DNA from: RGIG3009 sp045630765
Lineage (GTDB): Bacteria; Bacillota; Clostridia; Oscillospirales; Acutalibacteraceae
NCBI GenBank assembly: GCA_045630765.1
Contig: JAZQTM010000018.1
Span: 1-45,544, forward strand
Direction of reading: 5' to 3'
DNA: 45,544 nucleotides
In this document: one piece after another, positions 1 through 7,476 of the stretch
How positions within the stretch are numbered: the stretch's first letter is position 1
Layout: every line of letters begins with the position of its first letter
Notes under the pieces: generated by a model
What the model was told of the DNA's origin: nothing
What the model saw: the letters and a program-made list of their open reading frames with translations, nothing else
Databases searched by the model: none
Made by a program: the position numbers and the translations under genes

Positions 1-2048
1 ATAACCAAAAGAACTACGACGAATTGTATGAGATGTATACGCAAGCACAGGTGGAAACCGATGGCTGGTATCCGAACGGCATTCTGACGCAGTTTATGAC
101 GTTGTATCGGAACAATGACGACGTGTGCGGATGGGTGCGCATTGACGGTACGCGTATCAATTATCCGGTCGTGGTAGAGCCGTCGCTCGGTTACTACGAG
201 CAGCACGATTTCTACAAAAATGCTTCTTCGTACGGTGTGCCGTATTTGCCACTCGGCACCGAGGTGGAGCAGACGAGCGTGAAGCGTACGCTCACGATCT
301 ACGGAAACAACGTTGGTAACAATCAGATGTTCTCGCAGCTCGAGGAGTACACGGAGCTGAGCTTTTTGAGGGAACACTCCACGATCGAGATGAACACCAT
401 CTATCAAGAGGGTGAGTATAAGATCTTTGCCGTGCTGTTGGCCGATGATACGGACGAAGAGGAATACGATTACGCGCGTACGGTATTTGAGGATGAAGAC
501 GAGTTTGCTTACCACGTGGCACAGTTGCGTTTGCGCTCGTTGTTCGATACACCGGTTGACATTGTGGAGGGCGACAGCTTGCTCTTGCTCACGACGCCGA
601 TCGATTACGGATACGAAGGGGCGCGTGTGGTGATCGCCGCGCGGCGCGTACGGACAGGTGAAAGCAAGGAAAACGACTTGTCCAAGGCGCGTGTGAACCG
701 TGTGCCCAAAATGCCGAAAGGCTGGATGGAAGCAAACGGGGACAAGGTAAACACCACCGCGACGACAACGGTGGAAACTACCGAAACTACGACGGAAGCG
801 ACCACGACCGAGCAAACCACAACGACTACGGAAAAGACCTCTACGACTACCAAGAAAACCACAACGAGTACTACCAAGAAAACGACGACGACCATCTATA
901 CGGAAGGCAACGAGTTGATCGGGGAGACGACCGCTGCGCAAACGACGATCATACCGACTACGCAAGTGGTTACCAAACCGCCGTCCTCGGGTGAAACGCC
1001 CGCTCCCGTTGCTCCCAGTGAGGGAACGGTGCAGGGCACGATTTCCGAGTACGATTTCCTGTCGTACGTCGCCGTAAAGAGCAACGGTGCTTTTTCCTCG
1101 TTTGCTGCGGATGCGGACGGCATCTTGCGCCCGAAAACGAGAGAGCAGTTGCAATTGTTGGTTGCGGGTATCGTAAAAGGAGAACTCGGCGGCGCCAGTA
1201 CGATGGTTAATTCCACCGAGGCGCAAAAAGCGCAAGCGGTAGCTTCGTACTCGTATTTGTTGCACTATAATACGCACAGCGGCGCTTACCCGTATGCAGT
1301 GCCCGCCATCAATTTAAGCAACAAGTGGGACAAAAAGATCTATGATGCCGTTGGTGACGTGGTGGGTGTTAAGATGGTAAACACCTCGAAAAAGACTATC
1401 CCGTCCATGACGTTGCAAACGGTATATTCCGCTTCGACCGGTGGATACAGTGCTTCCAGCAACCGTGTGTGGGTGGGTGCTCTTGATTATGCCAAAAGCG
1501 TGCCCAGTAAATACGACGATGCGATCAGCAATGCGAAATACGGCGGCAGAAACTACGTGGCGACGGTGACGTTAACACGTGACGCGTTGTATCAAAAAGT
1601 GAAGAACTGGTTTGCGTCGAATTTCCCGAAGGACAAATATCCGAACTATTCGATGCCGGAGTCGCAATTTACCACCGCATCGGGGCAGGTGCCGCTCAGG
1701 GCGCTTTCGTATGACGGCGACGGCAGTGCCGGTACCGGTGACGCGTGGAACTACGTTTTCCATACCAACTTCTATTACGTGGATGGCAAGGGAAATCAGA
1801 AAGCGTTGACCGGATACAATATGCGTAACATATTGGGGCTTCGTTCCCATGCGTTCCGTACTACCTACGACGAGGCGACGCAGACGGTGACCATCACCAC
1901 GCAAGGATGGGGACACGGTGTGGGACTCAGCCAGATGGGTGCGGTCGGTTACGCAAACGAGGCGGGATGGAGTTATATCCAGATCCTGCGGCACTATTAT
2001 TCCGTGACCGATACCAGCGCACATCAAATTGTTATGCCGCTTTGGTAA
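1..2048 (+). CDS. Sortase B-like (inactive) / SpoIID-domain fusion protein, 5'-partial
   Basis: The reading frame is open to the left edge of the window, so the true start and probably a signal anchor lie upstream; a TTG at 24 is only the first possible internal start, and residue numbers below count from it. Residues about 20-210 follow the class B sortase pattern (GWVRIDGTRINYPVV; YGxN near 93-96; MF.QLEEY; a final strand LLTTP...ARVVIAARRV). The catalytic His of the YGHN motif is Asn95 and the Cys of the LSTC motif is Pro192; only the Arg (201) remains, so transpeptidase activity is not expected. Residues about 243-320 are a Thr-rich, Lys/Glu-containing linker typical of wall-spanning segments. 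Residues about 340-674 are a SpoIID domain: a Glu at 387 in VKGELGG that matches the family's catalytic Glu, the EAQKAQAVASYSY helix, VYSASTGGYS, and QGWGHGVGLSQMGA near the end. SpoIID proteins cleave or assist cleavage of denuded peptidoglycan. A role in wall remodelling outside the membrane is inferred. Confidence 0.85.
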   Translation, partial: NQKNYDELYEMYTQAQVETDGWYPNGILTQFMTLYRNNDDVCGWVRIDGTRINYPVVVEPSLGYYEQHDFYKNASSYGVPYLPLGTEVEQTSVKRTLTIYGNNVGNNQMFSQLEEYTELSFLREHSTIEMNTIYQEGEYKIFAVLLADDTDEEEYDYARTVFEDEDEFAYHVAQLRLRSLFDTPVDIVEGDSLLLLTTPIDYGYEGARVVIAARRVRTGESKENDLSKARVNRVPKMPKGWMEANGDKVNTTATTTVETTETTTEATTTEQTTTTTEKTSTTTKKTTTSTTKKTTTTIYTEGNELIGETTAAQTTIIPTTQVVTKPPSSGETPAPVAPSEGTVQGTISEYDFLSYVAVKSNGAFSSFAADADGILRPKTREQLQLLVAGIVKGELGGASTMVNSTEAQKAQAVASYSYLLHYNTHSGAYPYAVPAINLSNKWDKKIYDAVGDVVGVKMVNTSKKTIPSMTLQTVYSASTGGYSASSNRVWVGALDYAKSVPSKYDDAISNAKYGGRNYVATVTLTRDALYQKVKNWFASNFPKDKYPNYSMPESQFTTASGQVPLRALSYDGDGSAGTGDAWNYVFHTNFYYVDGKGNQKALTGYNMRNILGLRSHAFRTTYDEATQTVTITTQGWGHGVGLSQMGAVGYANEAGWSYIQILRHYYSVTDTSAHQIVMPLW

Positions 2049-2055
2049 AAATCGG

Positions 2056-2085
2056 TTGACAAATAAAAAGTGTGTGTGTTATACT
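2056..2085 (+). promoter_or_regulatory. Sigma-A promoter of the aromatic amino acid operon
   Basis: A perfect -35 TTGACA (2056-2061) and a TATACT -10 (2080-2085) are separated by 18 bp. The predicted transcript starts near 2092, just before the leader peptide ribosome site. No terminator is visible between the upstream wall-protein gene and this promoter. Confidence 0.85.
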
Positions 2086-2104
2086 CCAGACAAGGTGTTG
2101 CTTT

Positions 2105-2194
2105 ATGAAACAGAACTTGTTTACAGCAGAATACGCGGGTTACTTTTACTTTTACTTTACGAACAAAAGTAGAAGCGCTTTTTGCTGCCGTTGA
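2105..2194 (+). CDS. Tyr/Phe-rich leader peptide of the aro operon attenuator
   Basis: A 29-codon ORF starts at ATG 2105 with an AAGGTG ribosome site at 2092-2097 and ends at TGA 2192-2194. Residues 12-18 read GYFYFYF; in all there are four Tyr and five Phe, an extreme enrichment for so short a peptide. It sits between a consensus promoter and an intrinsic terminator, directly ahead of DAHP synthase. By analogy with the pheA and pheST leaders of enterobacteria, ribosome stalling at Tyr/Phe codons when charged tRNA is scarce would stop the downstream terminator from forming. The second TACTTTT of the codon run (2147-2153) can pair with AAAAGTA (2165-2171), which is a plausible 1:2 hairpin. The peptide itself probably has no function after synthesis. 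The ORF and codon run are seen; the mechanism is inferred. Confidence 0.8.
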   Translation: MKQNLFTAEYAGYFYFYFTNKSRSAFCCR

Positions 2195-2215
2195 TTAAAG
2201 GTCAACATCCTTTAA
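2195..2215 (+). promoter_or_regulatory. Leader hairpin between peptide stop and attenuator terminator
   Basis: TTAAAGG (2195-2201) and CCTTTAA (2209-2215) form a 7-bp stem with a 7-nt loop immediately after the leader peptide stop codon. It could be part of the switch between antiterminator and terminator. Other pairings are also possible, such as GGGTT at 2137-2141 with AACCC at 2220-2224, so its role is not settled. Confidence 0.5.
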
Positions 2216-2228
2216 CCGAAACCCTGAC

Positions 2229-2265
2229 AAGGGCCCGCAGTAAAAACGCGGGCCCTTTATTTTTT
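2229..2265 (+). terminator. Attenuator terminator upstream of aroF
   Basis: A perfect 10-bp GC-rich stem pairs AAGGGCCCGC (2229-2238) with GCGGGCCCTT (2248-2257) across a 9-nt loop and runs into a U-rich tract. It ends about 20 bp before the aroF start, so it cannot serve the upstream gene and must act as a conditional terminator in the operon leader. The 5' arm could alternatively pair with GCGGG at 2135-2139 inside the leader peptide coding region. Confidence 0.88.
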
Positions 2266-2285
2266 CATTCTTTGGAGGAATTGCT

Positions 2286-3290
2286 ATGATCGCCGTTATT
2301 AAGCAAGGAGTATCCGGAGCCCAAATTGATAATCTTGTCAATTGGTTGGAAACGCAAAACCTCACCGTGCATCGGTCGGAGGGTGTTTATACCACCGTTC
2401 TGGGTTTGGTGGGCGATACCACGCAGGTGGATATTGAGTTGTTACAGAATTTGGAGATCGTGGAAAGGGTCACCCGTATTTCCGAACCCTATAAAAGCGC
2501 CAACCGAAAATTCCACCCGGAGGATACCGTGGTGGACGTGTCCGGCGTGAAGATCGGCGGCGGAGAGTTTGCAATCGTTGCCGGTCCGTGTTCGGTGGAG
2601 TCGGAGGATCAGATCGTTGCGATTGCGAAGCAGGTGAAGGCATCGGGTGCGACGCTGTTGCGCGGTGGCGCTTTTAAGCCGCGTACATCGCCTTACGATT
2701 TCCAAGGACTTGCGGCGGACGGTCTTAAACTGCTCAAAGAAGCCAAACGCGAAACCGGTATGCCGATCGTGACTGAGATTATGAGCGCCAGTCATCTGCC
2801 GTTGTTTGAGGACGTTGATCTCATTCAAGTCGGCGCGCGTAATATGCAGAATTTCGACTTGCTCAAAGAGCTTGGTCGTATCCGTAAGCCAATCTTACTC
2901 AAGCGCGGTCTTGCCAACACCATGAAGGAGTGGCTGATGAGCGCGGAGTATATTATGGCTGGCGGTAACGAACAGATTATTTTATGCGAGCGCGGTATTC
3001 GTACGTATGAAACGTATACCCGTAATACGTTGGATCTGTCGGCGGTGCCGATGTTGCATGAACTGACGCACTTGCCCGTGATGGTGGATCCCAGTCACGC
3101 GAGCGGGATCAACTGGATGGTAAAGCCTATGGCGATGGCGGCGGCTGCTGCCGGTGCGGACGGCTTGATGATCGAGGTGCACAACGATCCGAAGCGCGCT
3201 CTGTGTGATGGTGCGCAGTCCCTTACTCCTGAACAATTTGATGACGTTGCAAAGCGCGTGCGTCACATTCGAGAGGCGATCAGGGAATGA
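2286..3290 (+). CDS. aroF: 3-deoxy-7-phosphoheptulonate (DAHP) synthase, type I-beta with N-terminal regulatory domain
   Basis: This enzyme condenses phosphoenolpyruvate and erythrose-4-phosphate, the first step of the shikimate pathway, in the cytoplasm. The 334-residue protein has a ferredoxin-like N-terminal domain (about 1-70) followed by the barrel. Visible barrel motifs are AGPCSVES (98-105, metal-ligand Cys102), RGGAFKPRTSPYDFQG (126-141), KRGLANTMKEW, CERGIRT and DPSHASG (268-274, His271). In Thermotoga-type enzymes the N-terminal domain mediates feedback inhibition by Tyr and Phe; the same control is inferred here. The start is ATG 2286 behind GGAGG (2274-2278). It is the first structural gene after the attenuator, and its stop overlaps the tyrA start by ATGA. 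The symbol aroF (or aroG/aroA in other nomenclatures) is used loosely. Confidence 0.96.
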   Translation: MIAVIKQGVSGAQIDNLVNWLETQNLTVHRSEGVYTTVLGLVGDTTQVDIELLQNLEIVERVTRISEPYKSANRKFHPEDTVVDVSGVKIGGGEFAIVAGPCSVESEDQIVAIAKQVKASGATLLRGGAFKPRTSPYDFQGLAADGLKLLKEAKRETGMPIVTEIMSASHLPLFEDVDLIQVGARNMQNFDLLKELGRIRKPILLKRGLANTMKEWLMSAEYIMAGGNEQIILCERGIRTYETYTRNTLDLSAVPMLHELTHLPVMVDPSHASGINWMVKPMAMAAAAAGADGLMIEVHNDPKRALCDGAQSLTPEQFDDVAKRVRHIREAIRE

Positions 3291-4135
3291 CGGTAGGCAT
3301 TATTGGACTTGGGCTGATTGGCGGTTCGCTCGCCAAGGCTTTCAAAAAGAAGACCACGCATCGCGTGCTCGGTTACGATCTGGATAAGGCGGTCACGCAA
3401 TATGCGCAATTGACCGATACGATTGACGGTGTGGCGGATGCTGCCTCGATCGCGCAGTGCGAGTTGATCTTGTTAGCAGTGTATCCGCGTGCAACCGTGG
3501 CGTATTTAAACGAGATGGCAAGCGCGATCGCGCCCGGTACGGTAGTGATCGATTGCGGCGGTATCAAGCGTAGCATTTGCGAGCAATGTCAACCGCTTGC
3601 AAAAGAGAACGGATGGATCTTTATCGGTGGGCATCCGATGGCGGGGTTACATCATTCGGGCATCAAGTACGCGAATGCCGATCTGTATGACGGTGCTTCG
3701 ATGATCTTGACGCCCGACAACACCGAGGATATTGCCTTCTTGGAAAAGGTGACGGGATGGATCAAGTCGATCGGATTTGCGTCTGTCACGGTTACCACTC
3801 CCGAAAAGCACGATGAGATCATTGCTTTTACCTCACAGTTGGCACACGTGGTTTCCAATGCGTACGTGAAAAGTCCGCGCGCGAAGGTGCATCGAGGGTT
3901 TTCTGCCGGAAGTTATCGGGATCTTACCCGTGTGGCGCGGCTGAATGAAACGATGTGGACCGAATTGTTTTTGGAAAACCGTGAAAATCTTGTGGCCGAG
4001 ATCGATCATATCGTGAGGTCGCTTAAAGAATATCAGGTGGCGCTCGAACAGGGCGACGCCGAAACGCTCACGGCGCTGCTCAAAGATGGCAGTGATCGAA
4101 AAGAGAGGATCGATAGTCCTTATGGAGAAGATTAA
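3287..4135 (+). CDS. tyrA: Prephenate dehydrogenase
   Basis: This enzyme oxidatively decarboxylates prephenate to 4-hydroxyphenylpyruvate using NAD(P)+, the committed step to tyrosine. The 282-residue protein opens with a Rossmann GLGLIGGS motif (7-14), followed by the GGHPMAG segment and the helical dimerisation half. It lacks both a fused chorismate mutase (as in E. coli TyrA) and the C-terminal ACT domain of the longer Bacillus enzyme, so direct Tyr feedback through an ACT domain is not expected. It starts within the aroF stop (ATGA) and its last 14 nt overlap aroB, which indicates translational coupling. The only chorismate mutase seen in the window is in pheA. Confidence 0.94.
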   Translation: MTVGIIGLGLIGGSLAKAFKKKTTHRVLGYDLDKAVTQYAQLTDTIDGVADAASIAQCELILLAVYPRATVAYLNEMASAIAPGTVVIDCGGIKRSICEQCQPLAKENGWIFIGGHPMAGLHHSGIKYANADLYDGASMILTPDNTEDIAFLEKVTGWIKSIGFASVTVTTPEKHDEIIAFTSQLAHVVSNAYVKSPRAKVHRGFSAGSYRDLTRVARLNETMWTELFLENRENLVAEIDHIVRSLKEYQVALEQGDAETLTALLKDGSDRKERIDSPYGED

Positions 4136-5162
4136 CGTCGGGACGTCTCGCACCTATGAGATCCATATTGAGGAAGGACTCCTCGGTCGCGTTGCCGAGG
4201 AGTGCCGCGCGGTGCTCGACAGTGAGAAAGTCATGGTGCTTACCGACAGTAATGTGACGCAGTTATACAGCGAGTCGGTTTGTACGGCGCTTTCCGCCGC
4301 GGGGTTTGAGGTGACCGAACTTGTCATTCCTGCCGGCGAGGAGTCGAAAAACACCGAGCAGTATTTGAAAATTGTTTCCACTCTTGCAAAAGAGGGCTTT
4401 TCGCGCAGTGATGCGATCGTGGCGCTCGGCGGAGGGGTGGTTGGTGATCTGGCGGGTTTTTGCGCGTCGTCATATTTGCGCGGGATTCCGTTTGTACAGA
4501 TACCTACTACGTTGCTGGCGTGTGTGGATTCATCGGTCGGCGGTAAAACGGCGGTCAATTTGCCGGAAGGCAAAAATCTGCTGGGCGCGTTTTATCAACC
4601 GCGGCTGGTGCTGATTGATCCGTTAACGTTAAAAACAGTAGAGCCTTGCGTTTATGCCGACGGCATGGCGGAGGTTATCAAATACGGTATGATCCGCGAT
4701 AAGGAACTGTTTGAGGCATTGGAACAGCACGCATGGTCTGATACGCAGATCATTACGCGTTGTGTCACGATCAAGAGCCAAGTGGTGGCGGAGGATGAGT
4801 TTGACAACGGTTGTCGGTTGCTTCTCAATTATGGACACACCATCGGGCACGCGATCGAAAAGTGCAGTCGTTTTGAGGTGTCACACGGTAGCGCGGTAGC
4901 GATCGGAATGTCGATCATGGCGCACGCCGAAGACGGGGAGCAAGCGCTCGGCCGACGGTTGGATGCGGTCTTGACAAGTTACGGACTTCCTACCGTTTGT
5001 GAATTTTCGCAAGAGGAGTTGTACCTTGCGGCGATGGCAGATAAAAAGCGTCGCAACCAGACGTTACAGATAATTACCGTGCCTTCGCTTGGCTGCGGTG
5101 TGATCCGTGCTGTCCCTGTAGAGGAATTGCGCACGTACCTGAAAAGGGGGCTGTCTGAATGA
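4122..5162 (+). CDS. aroB: 3-dehydroquinate synthase
   Basis: This enzyme converts DAHP to 3-dehydroquinate with bound NAD+ and a divalent metal, the second shikimate step. Start ATG 4122 gives 346 residues, close to the family's usual 350-360, with a purine-rich GAGAGGA about 13 nt upstream; an in-frame ATG at 4086 lacks a ribosome site and would add an unrelated N-terminus. Conserved blocks are GGGVVGDLAGF (103-113), PTTLLACVDSSVGGKTAVN (128-146) and NYGHTIGHAIE (236-246) with the metal-binding His pair, then SHGSAVAIGM. The start lies inside the end of tyrA and the stop overlaps aroA by ATGA. Confidence 0.96.
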   Translation: MEKINVGTSRTYEIHIEEGLLGRVAEECRAVLDSEKVMVLTDSNVTQLYSESVCTALSAAGFEVTELVIPAGEESKNTEQYLKIVSTLAKEGFSRSDAIVALGGGVVGDLAGFCASSYLRGIPFVQIPTTLLACVDSSVGGKTAVNLPEGKNLLGAFYQPRLVLIDPLTLKTVEPCVYADGMAEVIKYGMIRDKELFEALEQHAWSDTQIITRCVTIKSQVVAEDEFDNGCRLLLNYGHTIGHAIEKCSRFEVSHGSAVAIGMSIMAHAEDGEQALGRRLDAVLTSYGLPTVCEFSQEELYLAAMADKKRRNQTLQIITVPSLGCGVIRAVPVEELRTYLKRGLSE

Positions 5163-6430
5163 CGGTGACCGTATCGGGGAACGCGTTGAGTGGTAACACC
5201 ACGATCATTGCTTCCAAATCGGTGGTGCATCGTTTGCTGATCTGTGCGGCGCTGTGCGAGGCGCCGACGGTGATCAAGGGTGTCACGTATTCCGAGGATA
5301 TTGAGGCTACCGTTCGCTGCTTACAGGCGGGGCTTGCCGATATCACCTGTGAGGATGACCGCGTTACGGTGACACCGCGCAAGGAGCGTGACGTCACGGC
5401 TTTGCTCGATTGTGGCGAGAGCGGTTCGACGTTGCGTTTTCTGTTGCCGATCATGGCGGCGTGCGGCGGTGCACGGTTTACGGGGAGAGGACGGTTGTCA
5501 CAGCGACCGCTGACACCGATCTGTTCGGTGCTGGAAGAACACGGGTGCCGCTTATCGGAAGAAGGCGCGTTCCCGTTGTCGGTCAGTGGGCAGTTGCAAG
5601 GGCGTGACTTTGAGATTGGCGGAAGTTTGAGTTCCCAGTTTGTCAGCGGGTTGTTGATGGCGGCGCCGCTGCTCGGGGATACCTGTCGTATCCGTGTGAC
5701 GGGTGAGATGGCTTCTTTTCCGTATATTGTACTGACGATCGAAGCGCTTTCGCATTTTGGCGTAAACGTTACACGTGAGGAAAACGTGTTTACGGTTTCG
5801 GGGCGATATACCTCGCCCGGCACGTTATTGGCGGAGGGGGATTGGTCCAACGCGGCTTTTTGGCTTGTGGGGGCGGCTCTTTCCAATAGTGAAGATTTTG
5901 GTTTGTCGGGGTTGTCGGAGGAGTCGCGGCAAGGTGACAAAGCAATCGTCGAGTTGCTCCGACGAGCGGGGTTTTCCGTTATCTGTGACGAGGGTGATTG
6001 GCGAGTGTTCGGCGGTGTTGCGCGACAGGCGTTGCGCGTGGACGCTGCCGCGATCCCCGATCTCGTGCCGATCGCAGCGGTGCTTGCGACGGCGTTGCCG
6101 GGGCAAACCGTTATCTATAACGCCGAGCGGTTGATCCATAAGGAAAGCAATCGGTTGCAAACCGTTTGCGATCTGATCACGGCGCTTGGCGGTGACTGTG
6201 TCATTACGGCGGACGGGTTGCTTGTAAACGGCAGCGCGCTCGAAGGCGGAACGGTGCAAGGCAGTAACGATCACCGCATCGTGATGTCGGCGGCAATCGC
6301 GGCGTTGATTTGCAAAGAGTCGGTTACGATTGTCGGTGCAGAAGCGGTGAACAAATCTTATCCGACGTTTTTTGAAGAATTGGGAAAGAGAGGGATGCGT
6401 GTATGTCATCTATCTGTGGACGAAACCTGA
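5159..6430 (+). CDS. aroA: 3-phosphoshikimate 1-carboxyvinyltransferase (EPSP synthase)
   Basis: This enzyme transfers the enolpyruvyl group of PEP to shikimate-3-phosphate, the sixth shikimate step and the target of glyphosate. The 423 residues form the two-lobed family fold. Recognisable elements are SKSVVHRLLICAAL near the N-terminus, DCGESGSTLRFLLPI (the PEP-binding GxSGTxxR-type loop with Ser replacing Thr), GSLSSQFVSGLLMAAPL, and SNDHRIVMSAAIAAL near the C-terminus. The loop differs from both the classical GNAGTAMRP and GNSGTTMRL forms, so inhibitor class should not be assumed. It starts in the aroB stop codon (ATGA) and its last 28 nt overlap aroC. Confidence 0.95.
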   Translation: MTVTVSGNALSGNTTIIASKSVVHRLLICAALCEAPTVIKGVTYSEDIEATVRCLQAGLADITCEDDRVTVTPRKERDVTALLDCGESGSTLRFLLPIMAACGGARFTGRGRLSQRPLTPICSVLEEHGCRLSEEGAFPLSVSGQLQGRDFEIGGSLSSQFVSGLLMAAPLLGDTCRIRVTGEMASFPYIVLTIEALSHFGVNVTREENVFTVSGRYTSPGTLLAEGDWSNAAFWLVGAALSNSEDFGLSGLSEESRQGDKAIVELLRRAGFSVICDEGDWRVFGGVARQALRVDAAAIPDLVPIAAVLATALPGQTVIYNAERLIHKESNRLQTVCDLITALGGDCVITADGLLVNGSALEGGTVQGSNDHRIVMSAAIAALICKESVTIVGAEAVNKSYPTFFEELGKRGMRVCHLSVDET

Positions 6431-7464
6431 CGATTACGGTGTTCGGTCAATCTCACGCCGAAGCGATCGGCGTGGTGGTAGACGGATTACCGGCGGGGTT
6501 GTGTATTGATATGAGTGAACTGCAGGCGTTTATGCAGCGTCGTGCGGCAGGCGGTGCGTTTGCAACCGCGCGGAAAGAAGCGGACGTGCCGGAATTCGTC
6601 AGCGGTTTGGTAGATGGCGTCACCTGCGGTGCGCCGATCACGGCGATTATCCGAAACGAAAATATCCGCTCGGGCGATTACAGCGAGTTGCGGGATCATC
6701 CGCGTCCGTCTCATGCCGATTACCCCGCGTTCGTGCGGTTTGGCGGCGCTAACGATATTCGCGGCGGCGGACAATTTTCCGGTCGCTTGACGGCGGCGCT
6801 TTGCGTGGCGGGCGGTTTGTGCAAGCAATTTCTCGCTACAAAGGGTATTGCCATCGGTGGGCATATTGCCTCGATCGGCGGCATTTGTGATGAGCGGTTT
6901 GATCCGGTGGCGGTTACCGCTGATGATTTTCTTACCGATTCCTTCCCTGTGATCAACGCGGGGGCAAAAGCGGCGATGCAAGAGCGTATCACCGCCGTCC
7001 GCAGTGAAGGCGATTCGGTTGGTGGTACCATCGAGTGTGCCGCGGTGGGGTTACCTGCGGGTGTCGGCGACCCGTTGTTTGACGGATTGGAAAATCGGAT
7101 TTCAACGATTATGTTTGGTATTCCTGCCGTGAAAGGGATCGAGTTCGGCAACGGCTTTGATGCCGCCGAACTTGTCGGTTCAGAAAACAACGATGCGTAT
7201 TATTTTGATGGTGATATCGTCAAGACGCGCACCAATCGCCACGGCGGAATCCTCGGTGGTATTTCCACCGGTATGCCGCTTTTATTACGGGTGGCGATCA
7301 AGCCGACACCGTCAATTGCCAAAGAGCAGGAAACGGTGGAGTTGAGCACGAAAAGTACGTATAAGTTAGCGATAAAAGGGCGGCACGATCCGTGTATTGT
7401 ACCGCGGGCGGTGCCGTGTGTGGAAGCGGCACTTGCCATCGCGTTGGCAGATTATCTTGTATAA
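6403..7464 (+). CDS. aroC: Chorismate synthase
   Basis: This FMN-dependent enzyme removes phosphate from EPSP to form chorismate, the last common step. The 353-residue protein contains the family signatures: GQSHAEAIGVVVDGLPAG near the start, RPSHADY, DIRGGGQFSGRLTAA, GDSVGGTIE, NRHGGILGGISTGMP and GRHDPCIVPRAVP near the end. Start ATG 6403 lies inside the aroA reading frame with GAGAGGG about 10 nt upstream, giving a 28-nt overlap. A 12-nt gap separates it from pheA. Confidence 0.96.
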   Translation: MSSICGRNLTITVFGQSHAEAIGVVVDGLPAGLCIDMSELQAFMQRRAAGGAFATARKEADVPEFVSGLVDGVTCGAPITAIIRNENIRSGDYSELRDHPRPSHADYPAFVRFGGANDIRGGGQFSGRLTAALCVAGGLCKQFLATKGIAIGGHIASIGGICDERFDPVAVTADDFLTDSFPVINAGAKAAMQERITAVRSEGDSVGGTIECAAVGLPAGVGDPLFDGLENRISTIMFGIPAVKGIEFGNGFDAAELVGSENNDAYYFDGDIVKTRTNRHGGILGGISTGMPLLLRVAIKPTPSIAKEQETVELSTKSTYKLAIKGRHDPCIVPRAVPCVEAALAIALADYLV

Positions 7465-7476
7465 GGGGCTTTATAT

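Noticed and set aside
1..2048. Active sortase annotation for the first gene
   Set aside because: The catalytic Cys and His are both absent; only the fold and Arg remain.
2105..2285. T-box riboswitch upstream of aroF
   Set aside because: The leader is too short and lacks the T-box sequence; the Tyr/Phe-rich ORF explains the terminator better.
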